Source: Minisyncoccus sp041663305 (GTDB lineage: Bacteria > Patescibacteriota > Minisyncoccia > Minisyncoccales > Minisyncoccaceae). From it: DNA of 64,000 nucleotides. Position 1 is the stretch's first letter, and the number at the start of each line of letters is the position of its first letter. The notes below the pieces were generated by a model. That model was given only the letters and a program-made list of their open reading frames with translations. It had not been told where the DNA came from and searched no databases. Where the stretch lies: contig JBAYMT010000001.1 in the NCBI GenBank assembly GCA_041663305.1, positions 124,001-188,000 of the forward strand, read 5' to 3'. This document shows, piece by piece, positions 1 to 9,005 of this stretch. The position numbers and the translations under genes were made by a program.

Positions 1-2164
1 CCGATGTCGTAACTTCTGGTCCAATTTTTGTTTCCCTGACATCGCAGAAAAAATCTTCGATATGGATAGAGGTAAAATAATCTTCTTTAACCAGCCTTTG
101 CGATAAGACAATAGCATCTTCAAAAGTATTACCTCTCCAAGAAATAAATGATACCAATAAGTTCCTTCCCAAGCTTAATTTGCCATCTGCAATCGATCCT
201 CCTTCGGCCAAAATATCTCCTTTTTTCACTTCATCGCCTTTGTTTGCAACTGCGCGCTGGTGAAAACAAGTGTACTGATTGGTACGGTCAAAGTTTCGGA
301 GTTTATATACTTTTGTTTCTCCAGATTTCTTTTCTTTTATCCTTATTTCCCTTGCATCGCTGTAAGTTACTTTTCCGGCGTCTTCAGCAACAGTTAATTG
401 ACCTGAATCTCTGGCAACGTAGGCTTCCATTCCGGTTCCGATATATGGCGCTTCGGGGCAAACTAAAGGCACAGCCTGTCTTTGCATATTTGAACCCATT
501 TGCGCTCTGTTTGCATCGTCGTTCTGCAAAAATGGGATTAGCGAAGTTGCGACCGAACAGAATTGCTGTGGATTCACATCAACAAAATCAATCTTTTCCC
601 TTTCAATTTCTCCAGCTTCACCTTTGATTCTAGCTTCCACTCTGTCGCTTAATATTTTTCCGTTGTCATCAACTGCAATACTGGCAGCAGCAATATTGTA
701 TCTTTCTTCTGCGTTTGCATCTAGATAATAAATATCTTTGGTTACTTTTCCTTTTTCTACTTTGAAATAAGGGGTTTCTAAAAACCCGTATGGATTTAAT
801 CTGGAGTAAAGCGCCAAATGCATAACCAACCCCACGTTAGGACCTTCAGGAGTTTCAATTGGACAAATTCTTCCATAGTGTGATGGCTGAACATCTCTAA
901 CTTCAAAACCAGCTCTTTCTCTGGTTAAACCTCCCGGACCAGTAGCAGTTAAACGTCGTTTGTGTTCAAGCTCGGATAATGGATTTACATTATCCATAAA
1001 CTGTGAAAATTGGCTTGCGGTAAAAAATTGGGTTACTTGGGCAGTAAATGGTCTTGGGTTTACGATTTGGGCGGGAGTCAGATTTTCAAATTCAAGGGTA
1101 GACATCCTATCTTTGGCAATTCTTACCATTCGGGACAAGCCAACTCTAAGCTTATTAGATAAAAGCTCTGATAATGTCCTTACTCTTCTATTTCCCAAGT
1201 GATCGATCTGGTCTGGGTTTGCATAAGGATCATTATTTAAGCGGATAACTTCTTTTATGATTGCAGTAATATCTTCAATAGATAGAATCCTATCTTCTTT
1301 TGCAACTTCTCTGTCTTTCTTGGGTTTTAACTCTGGAATTCTTGACCAAATTTTCCATCTTCCAACTTTTGACAAGTCGTATCTGTCAAAATTATAGAAC
1401 ATGTTAAAAATCAATTCCCTAGCCGAATCAGGATTTACCATCTCTCCTGAACGCAATCGTTGGTATACTTCAAGCAATGCTTCTTCTTGAGTTTTGGCTG
1501 GATCCCTTTTTAGGGTTTCGGAAATGTAAGCAACTTCCCCATTGTCACAGCCCATAAACATTTCTTTGAGGTCGTTGTCGGAATATCCACCCAACGCTTT
1601 AAGCAATGTAGTAAAAGGAACTTTTCTTTTTCTATCAACTTTCACCATAATAGCTCCGTTAGCTTCAGTTTCAAATTCAAGCCAAGATCCTCTGTTTGGG
1701 ATAAGCTTAGCGGCAAAACATCTTCTTCCCTTGTTGATATTTAATGGAAAGAATACTCCTGGAGATCTGATAAGCTGGGAAATAACAACTCTTTCAACTC
1801 CATTTAAAACAAAAGTTCCCCTTTCGGTTAAAAGCGGGAAGTTTCCAAAATATATTTCTTGTTCTTGGTTTTTCTTAGTTTTTAGATTAACTAGCTTTAC
1901 CTTTACCCTTAGCGGAGCATGAAAGGAGTCGTTGTTTTCTTTTGCGTCGTATCCGCAGGGATAGTTTGGCTTTCCTAGTTTATAATCCGTGAAATAAAGT
2001 TCAAATTCCTTTCCTGTATAGTCTTTAATTGGAGAAATTTCTACAAAAAGATCCCTTAATTCCTCTTCCCAAAACTGCCTTCCGCTTTCTTGCTGCAGGA
2101 AGATAAGACTTGGCAATGGATAAGAAATCTTATTTTTTGAGAAATCTTTTAGTTTATTTTTCAT
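1..2164 (-). CDS. rpoB: RNA polymerase beta subunit, N-terminal ~721 residues (cut by window edge)
   Basis: Catalytic beta subunit of DNA-dependent RNA polymerase. The reading frame is open from ATG 2164 to the window edge, so the C-terminal part lies outside. The start MKNKLKDFSKNKISYPLPSL, the block GVERVVISQLIRSPGVFF and the rifampicin-region string FMDNVNPLSELEHKRRL (about residues 390-405) are hallmark RpoB sequence, followed by RICPIETPEGPNVGL. After HKRR the protein reads L-T-A-T-G, where E. coli has I-S-A-L-G, so the positions equivalent to S531 and L533 are both Thr. A strong promoter lies about 175 bp upstream. There is no clear Shine-Dalgarno before the ATG. rpoC would be expected beyond the window edge. 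Confidence 0.97.
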   Translation of the reverse strand, partial: MKNKLKDFSKNKISYPLPSLIFLQQESGRQFWEEELRDLFVEISPIKDYTGKEFELYFTDYKLGKPNYPCGYDAKENNDSFHAPLRVKVKLVNLKTKKNQEQEIYFGNFPLLTERGTFVLNGVERVVISQLIRSPGVFFPLNINKGRRCFAAKLIPNRGSWLEFETEANGAIMVKVDRKRKVPFTTLLKALGGYSDNDLKEMFMGCDNGEVAYISETLKRDPAKTQEEALLEVYQRLRSGEMVNPDSARELIFNMFYNFDRYDLSKVGRWKIWSRIPELKPKKDREVAKEDRILSIEDITAIIKEVIRLNNDPYANPDQIDHLGNRRVRTLSELLSNKLRVGLSRMVRIAKDRMSTLEFENLTPAQIVNPRPFTAQVTQFFTASQFSQFMDNVNPLSELEHKRRLTATGPGGLTRERAGFEVRDVQPSHYGRICPIETPEGPNVGLVMHLALYSRLNPYGFLETPYFKVEKGKVTKDIYYLDANAEERYNIAAASIAVDDNGKILSDRVEARIKGEAGEIEREKIDFVDVNPQQFCSVATSLIPFLQNDDANRAQMGSNMQRQAVPLVCPEAPYIGTGMEAYVARDSGQLTVAEDAGKVTYSDAREIRIKEKKSGETKVYKLRNFDRTNQYTCFHQRAVANKGDEVKKGDILAEGGSIADGKLSLGRNLLVSFISWRGNTFEDAIVLSQRLVKEDYFTSIHIEDFFCDVRETKIGPEVTTS

Positions 2165-2339
2165 AAGTTTTTCAAAAAAATACGGACTAACTTCTGGTAT
2201 TCTCTGACAACAAAAAATACCTCAATTGATTATTGGGGTTCTCGTAAGAATTAGAAACGACAAAAAGTTATCTTAGTCAAGATAAGTTATAATTTATTTC
2301 TTTTACTAATCCTAACAAAACGGCTTACAAATTGAATTT

Positions 2340-2368
2340 ACAATATCAGAAAAGATAAAAACTGTCAA
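2340..2368 (-). promoter_or_regulatory. Promoter of rpoB
   Basis: On the minus strand the -35 box is TTGACA (2363-2368), followed by a 17-bp spacer and the -10 box TATTGT (2340-2345). It predicts a start near 2333 and an untranslated leader of roughly 170 nt before rpoB. Confidence 0.75.
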
Positions 2369-2418
2369 TACGAGCAAATTTTTGCTTTTTTGGCAAGTGC
2401 AACAATCCACATATCGAG

Positions 2419-2577
2419 TTAGTAGCTCGTAATTAGTAATCCGTAATTAGTACGTTGAAGCTTGCTTTGCAAGCTTTTAATTAATATTTAAAGCAAACAA
2501 ATAAAATGTTGAAGTTTGCGAAGCAAACAACAAAGCCCTAATTACTAGTTACTAGTTTCTAATTACTAATTACTGAT
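2419..2577. repeat. Intergenic repeat with inverted TAATTAG-type ends
   Basis: The spacer between rpoB and rodA (2165-2580) has no credible gene. It holds an AT-rich repeat whose left end (GTAATTAGTAATCCGTAATT) reappears in inverted orientation at its right end, around 2533-2577. Two short palindromic arms (AAGCTTGCTTTGCAAGCTT) lie inside. Related single copies occur at about 17811-17848, 38757-38805, 45714-45742 and 60824-60865, always between genes. Confidence 0.7.
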
Positions 2578-2580
2578 CGT

Positions 2581-3681
2581 TTATGACTCGGTGATGTACA
2601 TATTCTGCAATATTCCGATTGCAATAAAACCGAATAAAAGATTGCTTCCTCCGTAGCTTACCAGTGGCAGTGGAATTCCGATTACCGGCAATAAACCTAA
2701 GTTCATGGCGATGTTTATAAACATTTGGGCAAAAATTGATATTGCCACTCCCGATGCAAAAAGGCGGCAAAAATTGGAGTGCGCCTTTAGGGCTATGCGC
2801 AATATTCTAGTAAACAGAAGCATAAAAAGACCTAGAATAACGCAAACTCCAATAAACCCCATTTCCTCTGCAATTGCTGAAAAAATAAAATCTGTATGAG
2901 GCTCGGGCAAAAATCCGTTCTGAGTCTGAGATCCTTTTTTTATCCCCTCTCCCAATATGCCTCCGGCACCGATACTAATTTTTGATTGATTCTGATTCCA
3001 ATTGCGCCCTAAGGGGTCTTCTTGGGGGGTTACAAAGCCTATCAATCGCTCTTTCTGGTAGTCTTTTAAAAGTATGTTCCACCCCAAGCACATAATAATT
3101 GAAAAGGTTAAAAGGATAAGTATGAAATGCCTGATCCTGATTCCCGATATAAGCAAAATAGATAGCCAGATGGTGAGAATTATGGCAACAGAGCCAAACT
3201 CGGGATGCAAAAAAATAAGCAATGCCGGAATTCCAACATATATTCCTGAATAGAGTATATGTTTTAATTTGTACAATTCGATATGCCTGCTGGAAAAATA
3301 TTTCGCCAATATTATTATCAAAATCAACTTTGTCGGCTCGATCGGATCAAAAGAAATAAAGCCTATCTTGTACCAAGATTTAACGCCTCTTATTTCTGGA
3401 AGAAAAAAAACTCCGATCAGTAGGATTATGCAGACGCAATAGAATAGAAACATTGCAACAGGATTTTCTCTAATAGTCCTGTTATCAATAAAACTCATAG
3501 CAAACATTGCAGAAACGCTGGCCGCGAGGAAAAAAATCTGTTTATAGAAATTGCCGAAATCGCTACTGGTAAAGCTGCTGCTTCCAGAGCTCCATATCGA
3601 AATCAATCCCACAATAGCTAGCATAATTGCTGCGCCAGACAGATACCAATCAAATTTTTTAATATAATTTATAAACGACAT
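2581..3681 (-). CDS. rodA: RodA/FtsW-family peptidoglycan glycosyltransferase
   Basis: Integral membrane SEDS glycosyltransferase that polymerises lipid II glycan strands, most likely the elongation-type RodA. The 366 residues contain about ten hydrophobic segments. The signature PEPHTDFIFSAIAEEMGF (about residues 256-273) and the C-terminal string GIPLPLVSYGGSNLL are diagnostic of the family. Length matches RodA (about 370) better than FtsW. The gene starts 1 bp after the ligA stop and is probably the last gene of the pilus-ligA transcript. No partner transpeptidase gene is adjacent. Confidence 0.92.
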   Translation of the reverse strand: MSFINYIKKFDWYLSGAAIMLAIVGLISIWSSGSSSFTSSDFGNFYKQIFFLAASVSAMFAMSFIDNRTIRENPVAMFLFYCVCIILLIGVFFLPEIRGVKSWYKIGFISFDPIEPTKLILIIILAKYFSSRHIELYKLKHILYSGIYVGIPALLIFLHPEFGSVAIILTIWLSILLISGIRIRHFILILLTFSIIMCLGWNILLKDYQKERLIGFVTPQEDPLGRNWNQNQSKISIGAGGILGEGIKKGSQTQNGFLPEPHTDFIFSAIAEEMGFIGVCVILGLFMLLFTRILRIALKAHSNFCRLFASGVAISIFAQMFINIAMNLGLLPVIGIPLPLVSYGGSNLLFGFIAIGILQNMYITES

Positions 3682-3682
3682 T

Positions 3683-5743
3683 TTATTTTATAAGCTTTGT
3701 AAATCCATTTTCGTCTAATATCTTTACACTCAATTCCTTGGCTTTATCATATTTTGAACCAGGATTTTCACCAGCAATTACATAATCTGTCTTACTGGAA
3801 ACACTTGATGAAAATTCTCCTCCCAGGTCTGTTATTATTTCTTCAACTTGTTCCCTTTTATAATTAGGAAGCGTTCCCGTCAAGACAAATTTCATTCCTT
3901 TAAGCTTGTTGCTCTTTTTTTCTTCTACCATGTACCAAACGCCTCTTTGTTTTAATTTATCCAAAAATTCAAGGTTGGATTTGTCACTAAACCACTCAAT
4001 AATCGCTTTTGCGCTGATGGGGCCGATATCTCTGATGTTTTCAATGTTTTCAAGTTTTTCATGTTTTAGTCTTTCAATATCTTTATAGACAATGGCCAAA
4101 TCGGTGGCTGTTTTTTGGCCAACGTTTCTAATCCCAAGCGAATAAATAAATCTTGATAGCGGAATTCTTTTCTTGTTCTGGATTGCCGCGACAAGTTTTT
4201 TGGCAGATTTTTCTCCAAATCTTTCCAGCACTATCAAATCCCCTTCTTTTAAATCAAATAGGTCGGCAGGATCTTTAACCAGACCTTCTTCTATCAAGCG
4301 TTCAACTACCTTTCCACCCAATCCTTCGATATTAAAAGCACCGCGCGATATGAAATGATTAAAGTATTTTATTTTTCTCCCAAAGCAATTCTTGTTTGGA
4401 CATCGCCATACTATTTCTTCTTTTGGCTTTACCAGTTCGGTGTTACACGAAGGACAATTTTTTGGCATTTTGAAATCTTTTTCCTTTCCAGCCCTGAACT
4501 CGGGAAAAACTTTGATTATTTCGGGAATAACATCGCCTGCTCTTCCAATAACAACGGTGTCCCCTATTTTCAGTCCGAGCCGTTCAATTTCTTTTTCATT
4601 GTGCAATGTGGCCCTGCTTACCGTAACTCCGCCAACGCTTACTGGTTCTAATATGGCAACGGGCGTCATTGCGCCGGTACGTCCAACTTGAACCATAATG
4701 TCATTCACTTTTGTTGTAACTTCAAGCAAGGGAAATTTTAGCGCTATTCCAGCGCGCGGAGCTTTTCCGATTATTCCCAGTTTTTCGTAAATATCATTAT
4801 CATTTATTGATACCACTATTCCATCAACCTCATAAGGAAGCTTTTCCCTTTTTTGATGCCAATAATCATAATATTCAAAAACCTCGTCCAAATTTTTGCA
4901 GTGTCTATTGTATTTGTTGTTTGTTTTAAAGCCCATTGCCTCCAGAATGATATGTTCTTCCTCGTGGGTTTTCTGCCCTATGTCTGTTACAATGCTGTAT
5001 ACATCTGAGTCTAAATGCCTAGAAGCTGTTATTTTAGAATCTAATTGGCGGATCGAGCCGGCAGCAAGATTTCTGGGGTTTGCAAAAAGAGGAAGCCCTT
5101 GTTTTTCTCTCTGTTTATTTATTTTTTTGAAACCTTCCTTAGTTATTACCGCTTCCCCTCTTATTATGATCTCGCTAAAATCTTTATTTGCGATGTTTTT
5201 TGCAAGATTGGCATTTTGCTTGTTTATCCTTTTAATCACCTCCTCTTTGCTTCTTATTTTTAGTGGGAGAGCGTCGATAGTTCTGATATTCTTCGTAACG
5301 TTTTCACCAATCCGGCCATCCCCTCTGGTTGAACCAATTTCTAGCAACCCATTTTTGTATATCAATTCTATTGCCAGTCCATCTAGTTTTGGTTCGCAAT
5401 AATAATCAATTTTTTTAATTTCTTCTTTCGATAGCAATTTATTATTCCTTTCTTCCCAATCGTCCATATCTTGCCTGCTGAATGCATCATAAAATGAGGT
5501 CATCATTTTTTTGTGTGGGAACTTTTCAAAAGAATCCAGCGGTTCGCCTCCAATGCGCTGAGTTGGAGAATCTGGAGTTATCAGTTCTGGAAATAATTGT
5601 TCTAAATCAAAAAGCTCCTTTTTTAAGGAGTCTAGAGCAGAGTCGGATATTTCTTGCCTATCAAAAATATGATAAAGATGCCTATGATAATCAATAGTTT
5701 CTTTAAGCTTTTTTATCCTATTTTTCGCTTCATCTTTTTTCAT
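3683..5743 (-). CDS. ligA: NAD-dependent DNA ligase LigA
   Basis: Seals nicks in DNA using NAD+, in replication and repair. The 686-aa protein has the full family architecture. An N-terminal Ia domain is followed by the adenylation domain with the active-site lysine in CEPKLDGLA (about residue 122). The OB fold follows, then a four-Cys zinc finger (CPSC...CPNKNC, about residues 430-452), helix-hairpin-helix repeats (IRNVGQKTA, RDIGPISAKA) and a C-terminal BRCT domain (about 610-686). Length is close to the E. coli enzyme (671). It lies 10 bp downstream of a minor pilin gene and 1 bp upstream of rodA, implying cotranscription. Nothing is missing. Confidence 0.97.
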   Translation of the reverse strand: MKKDEAKNRIKKLKETIDYHRHLYHIFDRQEISDSALDSLKKELFDLEQLFPELITPDSPTQRIGGEPLDSFEKFPHKKMMTSFYDAFSRQDMDDWEERNNKLLSKEEIKKIDYYCEPKLDGLAIELIYKNGLLEIGSTRGDGRIGENVTKNIRTIDALPLKIRSKEEVIKRINKQNANLAKNIANKDFSEIIIRGEAVITKEGFKKINKQREKQGLPLFANPRNLAAGSIRQLDSKITASRHLDSDVYSIVTDIGQKTHEEEHIILEAMGFKTNNKYNRHCKNLDEVFEYYDYWHQKREKLPYEVDGIVVSINDNDIYEKLGIIGKAPRAGIALKFPLLEVTTKVNDIMVQVGRTGAMTPVAILEPVSVGGVTVSRATLHNEKEIERLGLKIGDTVVIGRAGDVIPEIIKVFPEFRAGKEKDFKMPKNCPSCNTELVKPKEEIVWRCPNKNCFGRKIKYFNHFISRGAFNIEGLGGKVVERLIEEGLVKDPADLFDLKEGDLIVLERFGEKSAKKLVAAIQNKKRIPLSRFIYSLGIRNVGQKTATDLAIVYKDIERLKHEKLENIENIRDIGPISAKAIIEWFSDKSNLEFLDKLKQRGVWYMVEEKKSNKLKGMKFVLTGTLPNYKREQVEEIITDLGGEFSSSVSSKTDYVIAGENPGSKYDKAKELSVKILDENGFTKLIK

Positions 5744-5753
5744 ATTTTTTTGC

Positions 5754-6131
5754 TTACCATTTTACTTCCAAAATTCTTCTGGCATTTGTCTTGTATTTAC
5801 CTTCGGAAGAATATGTTGTTCCCGCATTCGGGCAATCTGACCCAGTAAGAGTTAGTTTATAGGTATAATTGGAGTCGTTAGAAACGTTGCCTGTGCTATC
5901 GCTAGGTAAGCAGGTTGTTTTGGTGGAATATAAGGCTGCTTCGATGCCAGAGTCGGCAACATGGAAGGCCCTTACCCCATCTCCAAGATTACCAGTCATT
6001 TTTGAGGCAGTAATGATTACATTAGAAATATTCAATGAAACCGAAAGCAATATTCCTAAAATAATAAGGACTAAATACAATGAAAAACCTTCTTGATTGT
6101 TGTTTTTATTTTTCATATTTTTATTATTCAT
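5754..6131 (-). CDS. PilX-like minor prepilin
   Basis: Small secreted pseudopilin of 125 aa. A prepilin-type leader ends in NQEGFSLYLVLIILG: cleavage is expected at G|F, followed by one hydrophobic helix. The DSGIEAALY stretch resembles PilX/PilX_N proteins. A second in-frame ATG at 6116 is possible. The expected Glu at +5 of the mature protein is not present (FSLYL), as in several PilX-like minor pilins. It is the last pilin gene before ligA. A short copy of the 170-bp repeat lies across its upstream boundary and covers the start codon. Confidence 0.75.
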   Translation of the reverse strand: MNNKNMKNKNNNQEGFSLYLVLIILGILLSVSLNISNVIITASKMTGNLGDGVRAFHVADSGIEAALYSTKTTCLPSDSTGNVSNDSNYTYKLTLTGSDCPNAGTTYSSEGKYKTNARRILEVKW

Positions 6132-6170
6132 TGCCCGAATGCTGCGGGCGTGAGCCCATAGATTTCTATT
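6121..6170. repeat. Deleted copy of the 170-bp dispersed repeat
   Basis: About 50 bp between two minor pilin genes. It joins the two ends of the longer element found at 8725-8903 and 60030-60210 (minus-strand left end TAGAAATCTATGGGC, right end GCATTCGGGCAAT) and lacks the middle. The TAG at its left end is the stop codon of the upstream PilW-like gene. Confidence 0.75.
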
Positions 6171-6777
6171 CGGTATTCAAGTTTCTCTGAGAAAGAGTTG
6201 TCTGGGCCTTTATTTCGGGAATCGGAGTAATCTGACGCCCAGTTGGAATCATATCAATATTTATCGTAACCATTGATTGTCCACTATCTCTAAGAATATT
6301 TTGGGCCACAAAATTTAGACTAACAACTTTTACCTGCCCAGAAGTAATTTCGGTTCCTGATGCAGGAAAATCGGCTGCAGAAACAGTTGATGATTTGTAT
6401 TCATAAATTTTGTCGGCACTAAAGGCAAATTTCCTGCACCTATAATCTCCGGCTACCGGATCGTAACTCAAAAAAGTTATCTGGCTGTTGTTGGGTGAAG
6501 CTGTGTCGCTATAATTGGTATTAAGTGTTCCAGTACAAGCGCCATTGCCCCCACTGGCATCATCCATTCTTGCTAATCTAATTGCTCTACCCATATAATC
6601 GATGGCAAAATTTGCTTCATTCATAATTGCCTGGTGTTGCAGAATAACGGTTTGGGTATTAACGGTTGCGGTAAAAATTGATATCAAAGAAACAGAAATA
6701 AGCCCAAAAATGGCGAAAGAAACCAATATTTCTACCAATGTCAAACCTTTTTGATTTTGATATTTTTTTAATTGCAT
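6166..6777 (-). CDS. PilW-like minor prepilin
   Basis: Type IV pilus minor prepilin of 203 aa. Its class-III signal NQKGLTLVEILVSFAIFG has cleavage expected at G|L, and Glu follows at +5. One N-terminal hydrophobic helix precedes a mainly beta globular region. The order here (FimT/GspH-, PilV-, PilW-, PilX-like) matches minor-pilin clusters in other bacteria. Subfamily assignment rests on position and general sequence character. It is 3 bp from the PilV-like gene. Its TAG stop is supplied by the dispersed repeat at 6121-6170. Confidence 0.78.
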   Translation of the reverse strand: MQLKKYQNQKGLTLVEILVSFAIFGLISVSLISIFTATVNTQTVILQHQAIMNEANFAIDYMGRAIRLARMDDASGGNGACTGTLNTNYSDTASPNNSQITFLSYDPVAGDYRCRKFAFSADKIYEYKSSTVSAADFPASGTEITSGQVKVVSLNFVAQNILRDSGQSMVTINIDMIPTGRQITPIPEIKAQTTLSQRNLNTE

Positions 6778-6780
6778 ATA

Positions 6781-7323
6781 TTATCTCCAGTTATAAATAT
6801 CTTGTTTAACTTCTGTTAGGTAATTGTACCACGAAACAGTAACTTTGATTTCCAATTTATCAGTGGTTTCTGTTGCTATTTCTATTTTTCTTCTGTAAGG
6901 AGTCCATTGCATTGTTGATAATTCGCTTGAGCTGGGATATCGATACATTTTTGTGGTTGGATCAATATACAAAAAATTACCAGATGATCCCCAAGCGGTT
7001 AGCCCACCGGTTGATCCATCTCCGCCCTTTTTTAAATAATCTATTTCACACCCATTGGTGCAAGAAGTTAATCCAGTGTCCCAGCTGGCACTACAGGGAG
7101 GGGTTTGGCAGATCCAATTGCTATCCCTGAGATTTTTGATCAATTCTACCCCCTCTTCGGCTAAAAGCGCAGCTTCGTAGGCTTCTTTTTCCTGTTTTGT
7201 TTGCTGATTGTATTTGCTATTGAGTCCAAACATTCCGACTAAGGCAAAAGATATTATAAAAACAGAAACGAGCATTTCTATCAGCGTAAAACTTTTTTGA
7301 TTTTTGTTGCTAGACTTTTTCAT
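6781..7323 (-). CDS. PilV-like minor prepilin
   Basis: 180-aa prepilin with the signal NQKSFTLIEMLVSVFIISFA. The residue before the mature Phe is Ser instead of the usual Gly, an unusual prepilin-peptidase site, while Glu+5 is kept. The globular part has four Cys between about residues 68 and 90 (CQTPPC, CTNGC), which could form disulfides. It lies 11 bp after the FimT/GspH-like gene and 3 bp before the PilW-like gene, within one transcript. Confidence 0.75.
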   Translation of the reverse strand: MKKSSNKNQKSFTLIEMLVSVFIISFALVGMFGLNSKYNQQTKQEKEAYEAALLAEEGVELIKNLRDSNWICQTPPCSASWDTGLTSCTNGCEIDYLKKGGDGSTGGLTAWGSSGNFLYIDPTTKMYRYPSSSELSTMQWTPYRRKIEIATETTDKLEIKVTVSWYNYLTEVKQDIYNWR

Positions 7324-7334
7324 CTTGTTTATTT

Positions 7335-7907
7335 TTATCTTACATCAATCATTCCCGAACTATAAATAGTTATTGTTTTGGTTTTTGAACCATCGTTGGT
7401 ACTCAAGACTATTGAAACGGTTGCCCTGTTTTGATAATATGTTCCATTCAAGTAAGTAGTTGGGTATGGCGACCCAAAATAAGCATTTAAAGAAGTATCC
7501 GATGTCCCTCCCGATGCATTTGTAAAACTAGCTATCTTAACCCCCTCTTCCAGACTTAACCAATCGGAAACGGTAACTCCCTTGGATGGAAAAATATTTA
7601 CAGAATTGCCATCAAATGTTTGACTCACTGGCGATAAAGGATTTTTAAAAATAATATACTTTGTCGTACTGCCACTGCCAGATTTATCAAAATGGATTCC
7701 GGCGCCGCTATAACCATCTAATCCAGACATAGAGTTGTTTATTGCAAATCTTATGTCCTGATAAAGCTTTTGGCTAGACCTTTCAAGAGCCATACTGTCT
7801 CTCCCTATTCCGTAGGTAGTAAACACAATAGCGGTAACAATCATTATCATTGATACCACTGTCATTAATTCTATTAGGGTTAAGCCTTGTTTAAATATTT
7901 TTTTCAT
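7335..7907 (-). CDS. FimT/GspH-like minor pseudopilin
   Basis: 190 aa with the leader KQGLTLIELMTVVSMIMIV: cleavage is expected at G|L, with Glu+5 present. The body (SQKLYQDIRFAINNSMSG) resembles the GspH/FimT fold, where a long helix is followed by beta strands. In other systems such proteins prime pilus assembly or, for FimT, bind DNA during uptake. The ComF-type gene next to this pilus cluster makes a DNA-uptake role plausible but unproven. It is 3 bp from pilD. Confidence 0.75.
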   Translation of the reverse strand: MKKIFKQGLTLIELMTVVSMIMIVTAIVFTTYGIGRDSMALERSSQKLYQDIRFAINNSMSGLDGYSGAGIHFDKSGSGSTTKYIIFKNPLSPVSQTFDGNSVNIFPSKGVTVSDWLSLEEGVKIASFTNASGGTSDTSLNAYFGSPYPTTYLNGTYYQNRATVSIVLSTNDGSKTKTITIYSSGMIDVR

Positions 7908-7910
7908 ATA

Positions 7911-8714
7911 TTATCTCAAACTTAATGACCAATACCAATTAATTGCCTGAGGGCCGTACAAAAGGGCGAACAGGGTTCCTGCAATCAAGTATGGACCAAA
8001 AGGAACTTGCGATTTCATTTTTTTGCTTCCCCTCATAATTAATATCAGTCCGATGATTGCTCCCAAGGCAAAGGCAAAAAATAGTGCCACAATAATGTTT
8101 GGAAAACCGAGTATTAATCCCATTAGGAATACCAGTTTTACATCTCCAAATCCCATTGCTTTACCCTTTGAAAAAAACCAGAGGCAAAAAAAGAATAAAG
8201 AGGCAAAAACACTCGAATAAATGAATGAAAGGACATCTCCTGCGTTAAAAGTCTTGAAATAAAATGAAAAGGCTATCCAGCATAATGAAACAACTATGCC
8301 CGAAAAGGTAATCCTGTCTGGAATCAAGTAATGCCTGGCGTCATAAAGGAAAGCTATTATCAGAAGCGAGAAAATAACCCATAAATAAATCAAATTCCAT
8401 AATTGATACCCATTGAAAAACCCGAATAAATTGAATCCCAAATAATTATAAATAAGCGCGAATACGAGTGCCGTTGCAATTTCTACCAAAGGGTATTGCC
8501 ACGATATTTTGTCTTTGCAATAACGGCATTTCCCCTTCAAAAGCAAAAAGCTGAATACTGGAACCAAGTCTAAGGCCGATAGTTTATGCTTGCAATTGGG
8601 GCAATATGAGTTTTTTAAGACAAAATCTTCTTCTAAAAATATGCGGCAGGCAATGCAGTTCAAAAAACTGCCGATAAATAAACCAAATGCAAAAACAAAA
8701 ATAATATCAATCAT
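7911..8714 (-). CDS. pilD: Prepilin peptidase / N-methyltransferase (PilD)
   Basis: Membrane aspartic protease that cleaves and usually N-methylates prepilins. From ATG 8714 it has 267 aa. It begins with a hydrophobic helix (GLFIGSFLNC) and a cytoplasmic zinc-type loop with two CxxC pairs (CPNC, CRYC), as in bifunctional enzymes. The two catalytic aspartates are in LYDARHYLIPD and in GFGDVKL (a GxGD-type motif), with hydrophobic helices to the end. The open frame extends 33 codons further upstream, but that stretch is part of a dispersed repeat, so I chose the internal ATG. Confidence 0.93.
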   Translation of the reverse strand: MIDIIFVFAFGLFIGSFLNCIACRIFLEEDFVLKNSYCPNCKHKLSALDLVPVFSFLLLKGKCRYCKDKISWQYPLVEIATALVFALIYNYLGFNLFGFFNGYQLWNLIYLWVIFSLLIIAFLYDARHYLIPDRITFSGIVVSLCWIAFSFYFKTFNAGDVLSFIYSSVFASLFFFCLWFFSKGKAMGFGDVKLVFLMGLILGFPNIIVALFFAFALGAIIGLILIMRGSKKMKSQVPFGPYLIAGTLFALLYGPQAINWYWSLSLR

Positions 8715-8724
8715 CAAAACTTTT

Positions 8725-8903
8725 TTATTATTTATTGCCCGAATGCTACGGGCTAGAAGCCTGCTCAATGAAGGGCAATCCCGGAGCGAAGCGGAGGAAA
8801 TAATATAAATCACAAAATTTTACGATACTGCCAAGGCAGTATAAAATTCGTAAAGTTTTGAGTCCTCTTAGGACTATGGGCGCTAGCCCATAGATTTCTA
8901 TTA
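8725..8903. repeat. 170-bp dispersed repeat, copy near pilD
   Basis: Noncoding repeat made of several short palindromes (on the minus strand ATGGGCTAGCGCCCAT and TACTGCCTTGGCAGTA) ending in GCATTCGGGCAAT-like sequence. It matches 60030-60210 over its length in opposite window orientation, with scattered differences, and 6121-6170 at its two ends. It fills most of the spacer between the pilins and pilD. Confidence 0.85.
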
Positions 8904-9005
8904 ATTACCTCTCTCTCTTTCGGAAAATTCTTTGGTATTATTTTATCACAAAATCACAAAAAGTAAAAATATCTATGACTATGTTTTTTTAAACTTTTTT
9001 CATAA

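Noticed and set aside
148..1922. Plus-strand open frames of 80-159 codons
   Set aside because: They are antisense to rpoB, whose minus-strand frame is unmistakable and uninterrupted.
8715..8813. N-terminal extension of the prepilin peptidase frame
   Set aside because: The extra 33 codons lie in the 170-bp dispersed repeat, and the hydrophobic start typical of PilD begins at ATG 8714.
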